A DNA stretch of 64,000 nucleotides from Onchocerca volvulus (Eukaryota > Nematoda > Chromadorea > Rhabditida > Onchocercidae), in NCBI GenBank assembly GCA_000499405.2, contig HG738138.1, forward strand, positions 25,399,960 through 25,463,959. The letters are read 5' to 3'. Below the pieces are notes generated by a model. It had not been told where the DNA came from. It did not search any database and saw only the letters and a list, made by a program, of their open reading frames with translations. Made by a program: the position numbers and the translations under genes. This document shows, one piece after another, positions 22,801 through 35,000 of this stretch (position 1 is its first letter; every line of letters starts with the position of its first letter).

Positions 22801-25467
22801 TTATTATTTGAAATGTGAATTGTTAGGAAACAAAAAATACTGCATAATAATAACTTTAACTGTGAATTACTAGGAAATACAAAATACAAAATATTGCATG
22901 AAAATAACTTTAACTTTCAAATGGTATTGGTTTCAAATCTAAGGTGTATTGAGATCTGTTTACATTGAGATCCATTTAAATAATGTTATGAATTCATAAT
23001 ATGTTCAAGCAAATTATTTTTTTAATAGAAATTTTTATCAGTATCTAGAGTTTTGCTTCTTCATTCTTTTGCCTTTTTTTTTTCTAGGTTCTAATAGCAC
23101 AAATCTTTTTCTTTTTAATGCTTTTAACTTTTATTCAGGTGACAACACATGTATAATCTGTCGTGAAGAGATGACACCGGTTAGTGGAGCAAAGAAATTA
23201 CCATGTAATCATATTTTCCATGCAAATTGTCTCCGTTCATGGTTCCAACGACAACAAAGTTGCCCAACATGTCGTACTGATATTTTAGGTTGACATTTTT
23301 GTATAATTCATATCAAATTTTCTAGTACTTTTTTAAAATATTTGTACTTTTTTGAAAAGAAAGTTTAGACGCTTATTATCATTGAAGTCTGAAGATTTTT
23401 TTTTTCCACTAAATAAATCATATTTTGTAATTAATAAATTACAGCACAACGAAGGACAACACCAACAGTACCAGCAGCTGGAGGAGCAGCTGCAGCTGCA
23501 GCTGGACCCGCTCAAGTGCAACAAAATATTGGAGGAATTCAACCTGCAAATAATGGCGGTGAAATTCCAAATATGTTTCCGTTCATGGCTCAGTTCGCTT
23601 TTCCGCAACAACCACAACAACAACAACCACAAGCTGGAACCAGTGCAACTGGCCAACAAAATAATAATAATGGCAACAGTATACCTCAGATGCCATCTCC
23701 TCCTACGGGTTTTAATATGCCTCAATTTCCATCTGCACCATCAGGATTTCCATTTATGGTTAATATTTTGATATAAATTTCTTTTAATTAATGTCTTTGA
23801 TTTACTTAGATAAATCTGATTAATAAGTCTAAAAATAATTTTTTGAAATACAAATTTGATTCTGTAACTAAATATAATTTTCTTATTATCCTAATTAATG
23901 TTGAAGAAATATTTTTTAAAACTGTCAATTTTAGATAAGTTAGGTAATTCTTAGTTAATAAATTTTAAATTTTGATGATAGTGATTAAAGTTTTGTTCAC
24001 AAAATACTTACTGTAACCCAGGAATTATTTTTTTTGTTTTAAAGTAGAGTGAATAAAATTTTGAGACTTAGCTAAATTTAAAATTACAATGCACTAACAG
24101 GATTGTTGTCCATGTAAATTAATGCAATATAGTTAATTTATATCAAGTTGAAGTATGACATTTTAAAGAATGATAAAAAGAACAATTATCGATTATCACT
24201 TTTTTTTTAAATAAAAATTATTTTATTACATGCTTTCTCAGCTAAATTTTTCGGTTGTGCTTGAAAAATATCATTTCTTTCTAGTGGCTTTTTTACGAAA
24301 TCATATCTTCGAATTTATACCATTTGCTTTTTAGTTGTTATCTTTTTTCTAGTATCAAAATAGACTGCTTTAGAAGCATCTATTTCTTGTTTTCCTTATT
24401 CACACTATCTTCTGAGAAATTATTTTATGAAATCTTGAAAGTCTTAAAAAATAAGATTATTTTATCATAACTAGATTATGGATAAAGATAAGTACCGTAG
24501 TGGGAAATTCCCAATTTTACTTATAGCAAAATAACTGTTGGGATTACCACTAAACGAAAAAAAAAAAAAAAAAAAAACAATTTCTAATTATACTGTATTA
24601 TTTTTCCTGTTTATAAATAACATTGTTGTTGTTTACATATTTATCTTTCTAGACAATACCACCGTTTGCGATGCCTCCAGTATTTCCATTTCCACCAGTT
24701 CCCAGTTTTGCTGGTTTAACGGACGAAGAAGTTGCTGCTATGGAAGGAACTGAACGAGCAGCTGTCGAAGCACGTATCAATTGTATTCGTAATATTGGTT
24801 TATTATTAGATGCAGCTACTATGCAATTACAACAGTACATGAGCATTGTGCAATCATTGGGGTAAACTTTAAAATTGAATTTTGAAAATATGTTTGAAAA
24901 ATAACACATTGCTAATGGAAATATTGCAAGAGCTCTTATTTAGTTAGCTAAAAAATATGATACTTGAAAATGGGAAATCAATTTAATGTTTTATAAAAAC
25001 ATTCAAAAATTGAAATCAGTTATTTAAAAAAATTTTCAACAATAATTTCATATTGAATATATGCTATTTCTCTAATATATCTGCATTCAAGCATTTTATT
25101 TGCAGAAAATTACCGGAATTTTTTGCCGCATTTTTTGATGGATTTTAATTTTATTGTTTTGTTTGATAATTTCATTTATGTTTGTAGTGTTCCGACTTAT
25201 GCAGCTGCAACAACAAATACAAATACGACTACGCCACCTAATGATGCGACATTACCTGAGACTCCAGCAGCTTCTGCCCAAGATGGCGTACTAGTAGATA
25301 AGTCAAATGAAACTAAATCGAATAAGGATTTACCAACATCTAATTTCGATAGTACAGCACCAGCATGTTCTTCTGCACCAACTACCGAATTGGATGAAAT
25401 TCGACAACGGAGACTTCAGAAATTTGGTCCTACAACAGCATCATTATCAGATAATAGCAATGACTAA
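19896..25467 (+). CDS. sel-11: HRD1/synoviolin, ER membrane RING ubiquitin ligase
   Basis: E3 ligase that retrotranslocates and ubiquitinates misfolded ER proteins (ERAD); SEL-11 in C. elegans. Ten exons: 19896-20033, 20199-20291, 20703-20904, 21140-21243, 22140-22266, 22554-22754, 23139-23288, 23445-23758, 24653-24861, 25188-25467; 605 residues. The multi-pass N-terminal half carries LRAAEYEHLSERTW, CLAFTVFRDDFSPRFV and EDRVDFMERSP. The RING-H2 spans 293-333 with all eight ligands (C293, C296, C311, H313, H316, C319, C330, C333). Exon 8 encodes an Ala- then Gln/Asn/Pro-rich cytosolic region. The GLTDEEVAAMEGTER helix and the C-terminal RQRRLQKF motif are conserved. Intron 4 contains a TTGAG-type repeat. 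Confidence 0.96.
21425..21620. repeat. Degenerate TTGAG-type repeat in an HRD1 intron
   Basis: About 195 bp of diverged pentamers (TTGAG, GAGTT) such as gttgagttgagtt, with GC content well above the intron average. Lies in intron 4 (21244-22139). The opposite strand stays open over 134 codons in one frame and 82 in another and would encode Ser-Thr-Gln-Asn repeats, a by-product of the repeat rather than a gene. Confidence 0.7.
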
Positions 25468-25705
25468 TAGGAATGAAATGTGCAAAAAAAATTCTACGAT
25501 TTTTTCTGAATATTTTGGTTTCTGTATATTTTATGTATTGAAAATTCAATTTTTTATTAGCAGGAATTGCGCCATTTCTTCACAATCTTTGCGATACTTT
25601 AGAAAAAACGGCTATCTGATGTATAGCTATTACTCTGAATGATTTCATCGGTAGTTGAAAATATTTTACGGGAATATATTTCCAACCACTGTTGAAATTA
25701 TTTTT

Positions 25706-25711
25706 AATAAA
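25706..25711 (+). terminator. Poly(A) signal candidate for HRD1
   Basis: AATAAA about 240 nt after the stop codon, the first such motif downstream. Confidence 0.35.
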
Positions 25712-27422
25712 TATTATGAAGAAATCGTGATTTAACTTCACATTGCATAACTTAATGCAAACGATCCAAATTAATGACAGTTTTACTCGTATTGTCTTTT
25801 TTCTGAAGATGAGATAATGCAAACCCAGTGTTTTCTTGTTTGCTTATTTTTTTTTCATGATCATTGTTTGTTTATAAATTATTAAAATATTTGTTTTTAT
25901 TGTCTTTATAAATACACTTTTGTCTGAAAGATATTGCTAATCAACTTATTCAATAACTTTGACAATTTCTTATCCAATCAAATCTTTTGATATAAGTTAC
26001 ATGATTAAAAATTGCAGGAGATTACGAAGATTGCAGAAATGCAAACTTTTTTCATCTCAGCTTATGATGACAAACCATTTGTTGATATATTCAACAAATT
26101 CGGTAATTAATCATATGCCATCCTTAAGAGGCATGTTATGTAGATGTTGCATATCACATTCCAAAATCATGGTTTTCAATACAGAAATTTTTTTTTTTCC
26201 ATCAACAGTTTTGGATTAGCAAGAAATAAAAATGAAATTATAATTGAAACCGAGACTGATTCCTTTCGAGACATGGAAAATCTGATTTTAATCTGATGAA
26301 AAAATTCTGATACGAAAAATATGAAATCTTTATCCATCATTGAATTTGCAAACTTTTAATTATACTTTCATTACTGTACAACATCAATGTATTTGTTTTT
26401 CAAAATGATTAGGTTTATCAAAATTTTGTTTATCGTTGAAAAAAGAAAAAGAAGAAATTAGAAAAACTTTTTTCTCTGAGAGCTTATCCAGCTTCTAGAA
26501 TTATTTTTCTTTTTCTTTTTTTTTATTAATTGAATTTCAAATTAAAATCAACAAAGAAAAAACTAGTAAACTAAATTTATCAGTAACAAGAATTAATTTC
26601 TTGTAGACTGCTACAATAATAATTGTTGTTTATTTTCATTATCGTATTTTGTCTCTTAACTTTAATAAATTTTCGAAATTTTTCATAATTTCGACATATT
26701 TCATGCTTTCATCATCATATTAGCATTATGCAAAAAAAAAAGAATTCATTTAATTGCATTTTTTTATTTTTTTTGAAATTTTATAAAATTAAGAAATTTT
26801 TTCAAATCACTATTAAATCATTTCAAAGAACTCTCAAAGATCAAAATAATCCATTACTGATTCATTAATAATATTTATTCAATCATTACATAAAGTACAA
26901 ATGATGTAAATATTTTATTAATTCTAAAAAAAAGAAGTTACAATTATGGTATGATTCTATGTATCTTTGAATGATATACTGATCGATATATCGAAATTAA
27001 TAACCGATATATCAATTTTACTATTTTGATATGAATATTCTAATAATGAATACAAATGTCATAAATATATCGTGTACATAATTGAATCGCTCATATTATA
27101 CGACATAGTTTTAATTTTAGCATCAAATTTTAAAGAATTTTGCACAAAAATTGATTTAATTGGAAATAATTATGCTATTAATATTCAAAAATTAATTAAT
27201 TAATTTATACTATTAAGATTAAAAGGAAAATAGAAAATAGCAAACTTTCAGAAGCAAAATTATTCTGTTGAAAATTTCGATATAACAACATTATTATTGT
27301 ATATTCATATACATTTATATAATAATTATATTCATATACAATAATTATATTCATAATTATATTCATACACAATAATTAATAATTATATTCATATATATAA
27401 ATAAATAAAATATATTTTGTAA

Positions 27423-27428
27423 TTTATT
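27423..27428 (-). terminator. Poly(A) signal candidate for the four-pass membrane protein
   Basis: AATAAA on the minus strand about 30 nt beyond the stop codon at 27457. Confidence 0.35.
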
Positions 27429-27456
27429 AATGGAAAAAGAGGAATGAAAAGAATTA

Positions 27457-30400
27457 TTAAATATTTTCAATATCTGCTTGATTATTATTTAATTCATTTT
27501 GATTTTGTAAAATTTCAGCATTTATGGGTTGATTAATTAATTGACGTTGAGGACGGTTAGGAATTCTTCGTCCATTTATTAAATTTTGTTGTTGATGCAT
27601 AAACTGTAAATAAATTCATTAAAATTTATCGAAAATTAATCAATTAATCAATTAAATTTATTAATTAATTAATTTTTCTCTCACTCTTTTTTCATTCGTT
27701 TTTCTTTTTCAATTATGAGAAAAATATATATGATAATATTATTTCTAAATTTTAATCTAAATATAAATCATAAAAATATGTAACAAAATTTGAAAATCCA
27801 TATATATTTTATATTATATCAAGATTATTATCTTGAAATATTTTAATTAACAATCATATCAAGATCATCCAGTTAGAAAAAGAAATTAAAATAATAGCTA
27901 AATCAAAATTATTGATTCCAAAATATTTTAAAAATAGAAAATATACTTGGCACAAAATATATGTTGATATCGCCTAATCAAAAAAAAAAAATATAACAAA
28001 TTAATTTTTCTTTAATTTATGATAAGTGTTATCTAATCAATTTATGATAAATGATATCTAATCAATTTATGATAAATGTTATCCAATCATAATTAAGTTC
28101 CAGTAGAGTTATCAATTTTTTTTTTAATGAGTACACTATTTTTTACTAATCCAATATGAAATATACAAATTATCAGTAAAGGTTTTTATCATTTTATGGG
28201 AGAATTTTTAATTGCTAATTAATTAATTAATTAATTACCTGTTCTTCGATAATTATATAATGTTGATAATAAATTAATTGTGAAACAATAATTGCAAGTA
28301 ATATAGCATAAATATTAGCAATTAATAATGCACTAGCCCAAATGCATCGTTTCCAAACGATCAAATTGATCAAATTTTCCGAAACTTGTTGTACATCAAT
28401 GATCAGATCAATAATCCAATATGAAATATAGGAGAACTAGAAAAATTTAATTTAAACAAAATTTTCCTTTTTTTTTTTCGAATTTTCATTTTTTTTTTTC
28501 AGAATTAAAAATTTTGTTTCAGTTTTTTTTTTTTTTTAAATTTTTCCATCTTAAAAATTTCTATTATTAGATCGAAATTTTCATGCTTTCATCATTTTCT
28601 TTCTTATTTATGATTATTTTTTTCTTTTTTTTTTTTCCAAAAACTTCAAGTTCTAAATCTTTCACGTTCGTTTCATCATTATTATCAAAATTATCATCAT
28701 TACATTAATTAATATTATCATTTTTTTCTTTTCGTTATTAATGCAATTTATTGATTTATTTGAAAAAAAAAAAATCAAATATATTTATCACAATTCTCAA
28801 AATTTTAAAAATTGCTTTTTCATGTTTACAATTTAATATTTCCTTATCAAATTTCAAATTATGGAATAAAAAAAAAAATTATTCATTGGAAATTAACATT
28901 TTTTTTTTTATTGATAATGAATGCTTCCTTAATTAATAATTAATATTTTTCGAATATATTTATTCATGATTAAATTTGATTGGAATTTACAATTTAGTAA
29001 TCGAAAATTAATCAATTTTCATTAATAATTAATGCTTTCTTAATTAATAACTTAATATTTTTTTAAATTAATATATTCCACATTTGTCATGTTTGATTAA
29101 TATTTATGATAATAAATAGAATCAAGGTTTTGATAATTACAACTAATCAATTTTGTAATGATTAATTAGTACCAATGAAGGCATAGTTTTTATTATTAAT
29201 TAATTTTTCAAATTAATGACTAATAAATTTTGAATATAATTTTTTTCAATTTCAAGTTTATTTACGCTTAATTTTTTATTTTTTGATTTCAACTTACAAT
29301 AGTAAATAGTATCGGTATAATAAGTATAAAACTTGGAAAAAGTAATCGAATTGCAAAAGTTGGAAAAAACCATTCTAAATCAGCATAAATTAATGCGATA
29401 ATTGCTGATAATGGTGCTGCTCCGTATAATGATAACTCAAATATCGCCCAAAATAGCTAAAATTTTTTTTGGAAAAAAAATAAAAAATTCAAATTTGATT
29501 TAATTATGAAAAGAAAAAAAAAGAAATTAAAAAAAGAAAATGAAAAAATGAAAGACTAAAATGAATTGAAATAATTTTCGTAACTTAAAGCAATAGCAAA
29601 CAATTTGAATTATTCGAATAATGAATATATTTCCTTATTCAATTAATTTACAATAATATGGGTGAACTATATATTTTACAAGATTAATTATCTTGCTAAT
29701 TTAAAATTTAATTTAATTAAATGATAGCTGAATTTAAACGATAAATGATTATCAAATATTAATAAATACATTAAATTAATTGCAAAACAAGCATTAAATG
29801 AAAATTTAAAATTTATTTTAAACCAAAATTAATATGCAAAGAAATAAAAAATATTTTTTAATTCTCTTTTTTTTTTTTTTTTATTAAAATGATAAACTGT
29901 CTTAAAAAAATATATGAAATTTTAATTTCCTTTTTTTATTTCATTATGCGAATTTTTTCATTTTATACCTTATTTCATTATTTAATTACATTTGCTATAC
30001 TTAACTCTTCTTTTACCTTCAAAATAATATCAGATTATAAACATCTAACATACAATCAAATGCAATTAAAATTAAAAAAAAAAAAACGAATAATTACAGT
30101 AATCGATATTTCTTTTTAATATTTCAAAATTACATTAAAAAATTTTTAAATTTTACTAACCCCAGTATTTTGTTCTTGATATAATCGACATGATACGCAT
30201 CGATCCAAGATCATAAATTGATTTACATGATCATATATTCGTTTGAATCCTAATATTGAATATAAAATAAAGATACCATAACCTGCCGTCTAGAATTTGT
30301 GAAAAAATTGGGATAAACTGAAATAGAAAAAAATTGAAATTTAAAAAAAAAAAAAAAATTCGAAATAATTTTTTTATCCTTTCCTTATTATTTCAGTTTT

Positions 30401-30604
30401 ATATCGCATAATTTTTTTGTCAAAAAAAAAAAAATAATTACTCATATTTTAATTTCTATTCAACAAAAAGACTTTGAAATAAAAATAATAATTAAAATAA
30501 TTAATTAATTAATAAAAAAAAACCTTAATGTAAGCTTTATAACAGAAATAACTTGGTGCATCATTAATACTTTCATTTTCAGCTACTTCTCGATTCATCA
30601 TCAT
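27457..30604 (-). CDS. Four-pass membrane protein of unknown function
   Basis: Not recognised. Five exons, all phase 0: 30604-30524, 30289-30161, 29456-29298, 28436-28239, 27603-27457; 237 residues. A short acidic N-terminus (ENESINDAPSYF) precedes a first hydrophobic segment near 28-41. The loop that follows has CVSCRLY. Further segments lie near 71-95, 104-138 and 154-180. The tail after 190 is Asn/Gln-rich (MHQQQNLINGRR, NQNELNNNQ). This layout resembles the small tetraspan families of nematodes, but no family signature can be named. The start is the first of three consecutive ATGs, placed one base after a TTACAG acceptor that suits spliced-leader addition. Its intron 1 donor (GTTTTT) is weak. 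Divergent from spe-39. Confidence 0.75.
28014..28095. repeat. 27-bp tandem repeat in a membrane-protein intron
   Basis: Three copies of ATTTATGATAARTGKTATC followed by TAATCA, spaced about 27 bp, in the last intron of the four-pass protein gene. Confidence 0.6.
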
Positions 30605-32065
30605 TCTGTAATACTTTTTTTTTTTTTTAAATTTTTAAAAGAATGATATTTTTGTAATTTAAATTTGATTTTTAATATGACAAAAAAAACGAGTAAATGA
30701 TGAGATATTTTGTTAAATTTATTAAATTTTTTTTTCCATTACAAATATTTGAAAATTTGTTTTTAAAATTTAATTAATTACTTGTCATTCATTAAGATAA
30801 TGCAAATTAATTATATTTTATAATAGGTATAAAAATTTTTTACGCTGATAAATTTTTGATAAATTAAAATCTTTTTTTTTTAAATGAATTATGTTTGATT
30901 ATTGATCATATATTTATGACCCAGTTTTTTTTTTCGTTTTTTTTTTTTTTTTAATTTGCTGAAATAAATTAATGATTTTCATAAAGTTTAAAAAAAATGG
31001 AAAGTTAGTATAAAATTTAAAAAACTATGTATGATTAGCTGGTTTAATATACAAACATCGAACCTTTTAAATCAACCGAACAAAATTCTTCCAGATGCTA
31101 AAAGTATGAAATAATTTTTAAATTTATTGTTTTTTTTTTTCAATTTTCATTTCATTTATTTTTCATATTGATTAATATGTAAATATTCTAATCAATTGAT
31201 TTCGAGCATAAAAATTATAATTGAATAATGATATTTATATCCAGTTAGCAGTTTAATTAAATTCAATTAAATTTAAATTAGCTTAATTTTTAATCATATT
31301 TATTTTGATACTTATTTCATTTTCTATTAAATTTAATGCTGTCTAATACAGTATGATTCATCATTTCAACTTATATTTGTTTTAATTTCGATTTTTTATT
31401 ATAAATTATTTGTTTCTCAATTCGATTCAATTTTAATTCGCTTCATTTCAATTTCAATTTATTTTAACCTACTTCGATTAAATTAATTCCAGCTCATTTT
31501 CTAATAGTTCATTTATGAGAAAAAAAAAAGCAATTTTAGCTTAAAAAGATCATTCTAGAAACATTTCCTATCAAATTTTAAAGCATTTACCAGTTTGTAA
31601 ATTCAGCTATGTCAATTCCGAATGCAAACGAAACGCTCTCAATCTCTGCTTCATTGCCACATATATTGACTAAGGATTTTCTCATTCTCTGACACTGTGT
31701 TTTCTCGGAAATTCCATCTATGTCTGCTGTCTCCTCAGTTAACACACTCTTTTGAATTGAATTGTGTTGGAGCTTTTCTTTTTTTTTTCCATTTTGACAG
31801 CTAAAAGTACTTATCGGGTGGATGTTGTGGTTTGATTTCGTGTACGAATATTTAATGTTTATTTTTAGTTTTTAATTTATCTTCAATATTGATATCATAC
31901 CGAAATTTTATTAAATTTCAGCGAAATTGAAATATTTCATGAAGTTCAAAATTTAAATTTTGGAAATTTTTTAAAGCAATAATGAGATTTTAGCTAAAAT
32001 TGATATATTTCAGATATATTTTATGTATTTAATGATGTAATGTAATTCAACGATTGTAATATTTT
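30605..32065. other. Divergent promoter region of the membrane protein and spe-39
   Basis: About 1.46 kb shared by two genes transcribed away from each other. Most is AT-rich with poly(T) runs. An unusually GC-rich, non-repetitive island at about 31590-31760 might be a conserved regulatory block or a 5' UTR exon. In either direction its frames stop before they can join the neighbouring coding exons. Confidence 0.4.
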
Positions 32066-35000
32066 ATGGCAGCTCATCGGAAGTTCACTTTTGACAATCC
32101 AGAAGATAGCTATTGGAATTCTAATGATCCCATTGCTGTTTCATTTGCCGATGATAATTTATCGACTACTAATGCGGTAACTAATCATTTAGTTAATTTA
32201 ATACATTTTTATTTAATTAACTAAACAAATAACAAAGCCATAGCAGAAATTCGAAGCCAAAAAATTCAAGTTAGTTTATAACTTTGTAACCACTTATTTC
32301 ATTCAATTTATTATTTTTCTTTCCTATATCTATAATTTTAGTAACATGTTTTTTCAATTATAAGAGTTCATTTATCATCTTTTGAGTACTGAAGGAATTA
32401 TCATGCCATTTATTGATTATTTCGATCCTGTTAGCAGTATTCTTCTAAAATTTCTATCCATTCAGATTTTTTAGGCTGCTGCTCGAGCAGCTCTAGAAGA
32501 TTTGTTCGAATGTAAGGTTCGTTTTGATAGCGAAGATGGATCATCAAATGCAGAAAGTGAATCACCATTGACTGCAGAAAATTCGACCAAGCAAAACCTA
32601 AGGTTTAAATTTTATCTTATAGAAATAAAATTTTAGAATATTTATGTCATCTTACAATAACCCTGTTCATGGAATCATAAAATCTGCAATTTCATTTCTT
32701 CTGTCAGAACTCGTTAAAGTTCTATCTAGTAATCGCAAATTCTATTATTTCGTTCGCACCAATCACTTCCGAGTTCATTCAATTCCTATTTTTCATGATG
32801 ATCTCTTCTAGAATGGTCTTTGAATTTGGAAATTTTGAATTTACAGTTTCAGGAATGGAAGTGTAAATATGTTAAAAACAATCACTGCTTCATCCATTTC
32901 CAATCGACCTTTCTTGCACTTAGATGAGGTAAGTTTTTACTCCATATTGTTCTCTCTGATCATTAATAGCAATCACATGATTGCAAGAATGTCCTCACTT
33001 TTTTCATAAATTTCTAGTTTTAATACCGCTTTTTTTTTGACATTCATATGGATAGAAGTAACTTACTATCTATATAAATATAATCTTTTTGTTGAAATTC
33101 AAGATTTTCAGGATCATTCGTTTGATGAGAAGTTTTCTTTCAAATCTGCTGCTATTTTCTCGAAATCTAGTGCTTCAGTTATTTCCGATGGCAGTGGTGA
33201 ATCACTTTCGAGTAATGTAACAGCGCAGCTTGATTACTCCAGATTGAAAAGTGAACATAGGAAATTACAAAAGCATTTGGAGGTTTTTTTTTTGTTTGTT
33301 ACTATTTATCATTTTTCATTTTTTCAGTTTATTTTTTTCTCAGCAGTACAATTTAACGAGCAGATACACATAAGGATATAATTTAATTGACTAGCATTAC
33401 AAGCATAACTTTTAAGAAGAATTTTATGATTTTCTTATTTTATGACTTCAAAATCTTCTATTATATTATTTTACATCATCGATAAGTGTATTACAAATAA
33501 TTTTCTCTAATGATTTGTTTAAGTTTTTATGTAATGAATAAATTGCTAAAGTTTGCTATTTTAGCAGGTAAGATTAGAACGTTATCGTGCAGCTGATCCT
33601 GAAATTACAGTTCGTAGATTATTGCGGAATGATCCGGTTTCACTAGATTTGTATCGAAGTAAGAAAGAAAAATTAGATCTTTTAGAAGCTGCGTTGGAAT
33701 CTTATGACGGAAATGTCATCATCGCTGTAAGCATTATTTCAGTCCAGTTTTTTCTTATTAAATAAAAATTGTCTATCTACATATTCCTTCTGCATTATTT
33801 TATCTGAAAAGACTGACTCCCAAAATCCTTATCAATTTAGTTTGAATTGCTAAAATTGATTTTTAGGACCGTTATGTTCCTGTTATGTTATAACTGGTGC
33901 TCATAGTTTGCCCATTTTAACCGATAAAACTAAGCTTACTGCTTTGGCCATCGTAATGCTTAGGAACTATTGCTTGTTATTCACTCCTTGCTTAAACTAG
34001 CTGTTTTTTAAGCTGAAATGTTCATTCATTTTAAAATTTTCATAAGTTGCTTTTTTCAGAGCATGCTAATGTTTTTCTTTTTTCCCTCAAAAAATTTTCC
34101 CTTAGATTTACCTTGTAGTTATGTTGCATATTTGCAAATCGTTGAAAGTTTTTGTCCTACATTGTTTCAAACATTTTTCAGTTCATCTTATAATTTTTTA
34201 TTCAGGTCGTACTGTCCTTGGAAAGATCTCTTGAAACTTCAGTATTTTTGGATATTATAAAGGAAAAGCCAATTGCTGTCAATCATTATATAGCTTATTT
34301 GAAAGATATGAAAAATTTTGATCAGCTTACTTCAACATTGTTGTAAGCTCTAAATTTTATTAAGTTTACTATATAGTTTTCTGATGCGTAGTCTACGCAT
34401 TTTTTTTTTTTTTATGTACTAAAAATATATCGCAGGAGATATTATACTCAATTTTAGGTTTTTTGTGATATAACATACGTTTTTTGGAATAATATTGCCA
34501 GCAGTATTTGCTAGCTTTCTCGATAAAGAATTCACCATGTAAAATATGGAATTTTCATATCCAAAAAATGTAAACAAAGAAAAGGAAAATATATGCTTTT
34601 AGACTGACTAATCTATGCATTTTTTTTCCTAATCTACATATTTATTGACTAATCTACACATCTACATGTTTTTTTCTAAAACTAATTAAATATTTAATTC
34701 ATTTCAAGAAAAAATTTTTTTTCAGAGCTTTGAATCGCACAGAAGAAGTTGCACTTGTGTTATACTCAGTAGCCTGTAGGAAACAACCAAGTGAACGAAT
34801 CGTATATTTAAAAAAATGTTTGAATTCATGTTCTGCTGTTTCATCACTGGTAGCTTTTTCGAAATCTGTGAATGAATATATCGATCTTTTGGAACGGCAA
34901 ATTATAATTGAAGTAAGAAATTTAATGATAATTTTGAATAAAATATGACTTTCATTATGTATTATATGGTGAAATATCTTTTCAGGTTGATTATTTGACT

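Larger units (their letters stand above)
25468..27456. other. Convergent spacer between HRD1 and the membrane-protein gene
   Basis: Both flanking genes end here. The sequence is AT-rich with short T and A runs. An AT microsatellite of ATAATTATATTCATA units covers about 27300-27400. Open frames at 25580-25822 and 25959-26219 have no domain and no splice context, so they are not called. Confidence 0.5.

Noticed and set aside
23333..23725. Frames of 130 and 139 codons over HRD1 exon 8
   Set aside because: They lie on the other strand or in another phase of a Gln/Pro/Ala-rich HRD1 exon whose own frame joins perfectly to its neighbours.
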